From Hippophae tibetana (Eukaryota; Streptophyta; Magnoliopsida; Rosales; Elaeagnaceae): a DNA stretch of 64,000 nucleotides. Where the stretch lies: assembly GCA_037013495.1 (NCBI GenBank), contig CM072806.1, positions 24,700,001 to 24,764,000 of the forward strand, given 5' to 3'. Positions 61,190-64,000 of the stretch are shown here, piece after piece; the first letter of the stretch is position 1, and the number at the start of each line of letters is the position of its first letter. A program made the position numbers and the translations under genes. The notes under the pieces were generated by a model. The model searched no databases, had not been told where the DNA came from, and saw only the letters and a list, made by a program, of their open reading frames with translations.

Positions 61190-61927
61190 AACAACACCCA
61201 AAAACCTAAAACCGAGTTTCACCTTTTCCACTCTTTCTCATTTTTCGGCCACTTATGACCATCAATTCTAGCACTAATTATTCACTTTGTGTTTTCTTCC
61301 TTTCCAAATTATCTTCCAGATCTCCTATTTTTTGAGCAAAATACTCAAATATTTTATACCCATTTTCTCACTTACAAAACACCTTTTTTTCTCCATTTTC
61401 TTCATTTTTTCATTTCATTTACTCTTGTAAGTATTTCTATTAATCGTACGTACTAATTATTCACTTTGTGTTATTTTTTGCATATTATGTGTATAAATTT
61501 TTGTATTATGTATGTTATTATTTTTATTATGTAAGTTTTGTATAAGTATTTCATAATAAAATAAATTTATATCTATATTTATTACTGTAGTTTAAGGTTG
61601 GCATTTAATTTATTTATTTATGTTAAAATGATACGAGAAAGACATGATTCCATAATATAATGCTCATTAAAATATCTGTGATTTGAAGTAGTGTAAAACA
61701 AATCTTAATAATCACAAAATTATTATATAAATTTATATGTTATTGAATACAGGTTCTTAAGTAGAGTATAAAATGAATAAAATATGTAAAAAAAAAATAA
61801 AAAAAACTTTAAAATCGGTTCACGGGTTGAACGGACTTTACGTGTGAAGTCAGTTCAACGCGTGGACCGACTTTGAATTTTAAGTTTTTCTGTTGAACCG
61901 ACTTTAAAGCCCTTTTTTGTAGTAGTG
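61190..61927. mobile_element. CACTA (En/Spm) transposon terminus
   Basis: The right end, read on the minus strand from 61927, is CACTACTACAAAAAAGGGCT, the hallmark CACTA terminus. It is followed by at least four subterminal repeats of the type AAAGTCGGTTCAAC (about 61810-61905, both orientations). The region 61190-61700 is noncoding and may be element interior. No transposase segment and no matching left terminus was found in the window, so the left edge is open and the copy is probably non-autonomous or partial. A 3-bp target duplication would start with ctt at 61928, but its partner cannot be placed. Confidence 0.75.
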
Positions 61928-62379
61928 CTTCTTTCTTTCTTTTCCATCAACCAAAGGAAGGTGGCTCTAAAACTATTTAAAGAGAGCTAACCAGGGAAAG
62001 AGAAAAACATTAAAGGAATTAAAATCCTTTTTTAAAAGCAAGGAAACTTGATGATATGAATAAATACAAATTAATCATGTACATTCTCATTAATAGACCC
62101 AAAGGTTTTCATTTTTTTTCAAATTAATGTTTTTCATTCTTAAATTTCTAAAATTCCTCCACATGAATGAAAAAAATGTGAAGTTTTCAATAGGAATGAC
62201 ACGATTTTGATATGAAGATAGAGCTTAATGATCTGAAATTTGCATACAATAATTAGGTATTGCTCTTTGAACCTTCCCTTATGAGAGTATATTTACTTTA
62301 CTAAATGACCAATTAATAGATTTAATGTCCTTATGCTATTCTATCATTTATGTAAGTGATGATATACTTTACGTAGGAA
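61928..62379. other. Intergenic DNA
   Basis: AT-rich flank between the CACTA terminus and the copia remnant; nothing further recognised. Confidence 0.35.
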
Positions 62380-63610
62380 TCTTTCCTGACATAATTCATT
62401 TCTTACTATTATGTTCATTTTGGCCATAAATATGCTTTGTTCTATGAGATTTTCCAAAAAATTAAGCCTTATGCAATTTTCTTCCGAGATATCCCTACTT
62501 CTTTCTCACATAGGTATTTTTTTTATCTATAACAGTAATAATTCTCTTGATATTATCTTCGTAAAAATTATTAAAAGCCATAGCTTAACATTTACCTATG
62601 GGTATCAAAGTTGTTCAATTGATCCATCAAGGATAGAAGGGAGCATGGGTATAAGTAGGGGCTTGAACGGATTGTTTCAGTGACATATCTAATCAGACTG
62701 AATAGGATATGAAGAGCTATCATGATTATTCACATCAATTTTCGTAGGCAGGAAGGGTCAGTCAAATGTAGTTTTAGTTAATTCCTCGATTACTTAATAA
62801 TGATATCACAAAGTCTTTATAACTAGATTATCCTTTTGAACCTAGATCTAGGGATATCTAGTGAACTAAGTTAGATTTTCTTTGGAAATTCTTATTCCTA
62901 CATGGGCTTCTATACCATTCCTCTTAATGACTTATAAACTAACTTTTAATTTAACTCTTTGGTTAGCAGATCCACAATGTTATCCTTTGACTTTAGGTAG
63001 TTAACAAAGATAATCCTAATTGAGGGTGACTGTCTAATAGTATTATGTATATAATGTATATGTTAAGCCTTACCATTGTAGATATTGCTTTATACTTTAC
63101 CAATAGTTGATTAACTATCACAACAAATGAAAATTTCAGGCACATGCTTTGCACACTTTGGAATATCCTCTAATAAATTGTGTAGCCATTAAGTTTGTTT
63201 GTCATATTTATCTAAAGAAATAAATTCAGATTCCATCATGGATCTAGAAATACATGTATATTTAGAGAAATTCCATGATACAATTGGTACTTTTCAATTG
63301 ATCCATTTGGTCTTCGTTTTCTCGTAACAATCCACTTAAATCCTAGTATTTTATTACTTGGAGGTAAATAAACTAGTTCTTGACTTTGATTTTGCATAAT
63401 GGAATCAATTTTATTATTAATGGTTTCTTTCTATTAAGTACCTTCAGAAAAGTTCACTGCCACTTTATATGTTTGAGGTTCACTTTCTAGCAAGTATGTC
63501 AAAAACTCTAGACCATAGAATGTTTCTATCCCAATCCTTCTACTATATGTAAGTTTAACCTCTTGTTCAGGTTCTTGGTTTTCAGTACTACCTTATACTA
63601 ATACATATGA
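62380..63610 (-). mobile_element. Decayed Ty1/copia element (fossil)
   Basis: Minus-strand segments match copia pol: an RNase H stretch near 62920-63280 (SRSMMESEFISL core and an HNTIRQ block) and reverse-transcriptase N-terminal text near 63290-63440. Sequence near 62380-62900 may be its 3' noncoding part and LTR. It is broken in many places and old. No LTR pair could be delimited, partly because the window ends. Confidence 0.6.
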
Positions 63611-64000
63611 CTTAACTGTTCACATTAACAAAGTAAGTAAGGTTGCTGTAGAAATACATAGATCCGGGTGAATGTTGTAAGTCCCGCTTAAGCCGTGTGA
63701 AAGGCTTTCAAGGCAATAATACCTTATAAATACCGGTGGTTTAGCAAACGACCTATTCTGTTAAGTTAGTGTTATAAGTCATAAGTATTCTTATAAGAGA
63801 TAGAACAAGAAATTAAATATTAAATGTTTTATGTATGATTGATTTAATTTAACTTCATGATTTATATCCTGTATCTTGCTTGTTATTAATAGACTGCAAT
63901 TTATATGTTAAGAATCTTATTTACCATGCAATACATATTATATTGATGATTAGTTTTATCCATATTTGTTTACAAATCTTAATTTTCAGCACTTAAACAT
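63611..64000. other. Unassigned sequence at the window edge
   Basis: A slightly GC-richer stretch near 63661-63760 has no recognisable coding or RNA-gene structure. It may be upstream noncoding DNA of the copia remnant. Confidence 0.3.

Noticed and set aside
63661-63760. Possible tRNA or structured RNA in a GC-richer patch
   Set aside because: No cloverleaf arms or A/B box pattern could be drawn.

Overview
The window is nuclear DNA from a flowering plant, almost certainly a eudicot. It is very AT-rich, has split genes with GT-AG introns, and carries layered plant LTR retrotransposons, an endogenous plant pararetrovirus, a CACTA transposon end and fragments of plant plastid and mitochondrial DNA. 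I cannot name the species. Only two host protein genes are supported. They are a five-exon Pumilio/PUF RNA-binding protein on the minus strand (2376-5309) and a nine-exon CUE-domain homologue of ASCC2 on the plus strand (26385-45071). Both exon sets were built by eye, are phase-consistent at every junction and end in a stop codon.

Layout: 1-2375 is AT-rich intergenic DNA with two MITE-like inverted repeats. 2376-5309 is the PUF gene. 5310-8237 is intergenic with a diverged ~395-bp direct repeat. 8243-13595 is an old minus-strand Ty1/copia element with LTRs and a 5-bp target duplication. 13601-18040 is AT-rich with a degenerate ~150-bp tandem repeat. 18050-22340 is a decayed Ty3/gypsy element. 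22370-25890 is an AT-rich satellite of ~480-550-bp units with ~50-bp subunits, ending about 0.5 kb before the ASCC2-like gene.

The ASCC2-like gene has a 10.45-kb third intron (28232-38684). It holds at least three nested layers: an outer repeat element with gaggc palindromes, a minus-strand copia element (about 29268-37516), and inside that a 3.1-kb element made of two ~1.15-kb inverted arms (32340-33523, 34297-35449). The arms are GC-rich, LTR-like at their edges and carry eleven CACGTG G-boxes.

45790-60450 is a second nest. Pieces of an endogenous pararetrovirus (Caulimoviridae) lie on both sides of a plus-strand SIRE-like copia element. Inside that element are (i) a composite organelle insertion, plastid psaI-ycf4 joined to mitochondrial rps19-rps3, and (ii) an Athila-like solo LTR (54467-56408) whose 3' end carries three tandem 35-bp units, each with a tRNA-Asp-type primer binding site, all inside an exact AGGAC target duplication. 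The right end holds a CACTA transposon terminus (61927) and a decayed copia element (about 62380-63610).

The two host genes are unrelated in role (mRNA regulation; ubiquitin binding linked to ribosome or alkylation quality control). The points of most interest are the primer-site array in the solo LTR, the plastid-mitochondrial chimera, and the inverted-arm element. Everything rests on reading the sequence; no database search or alignment program was run.
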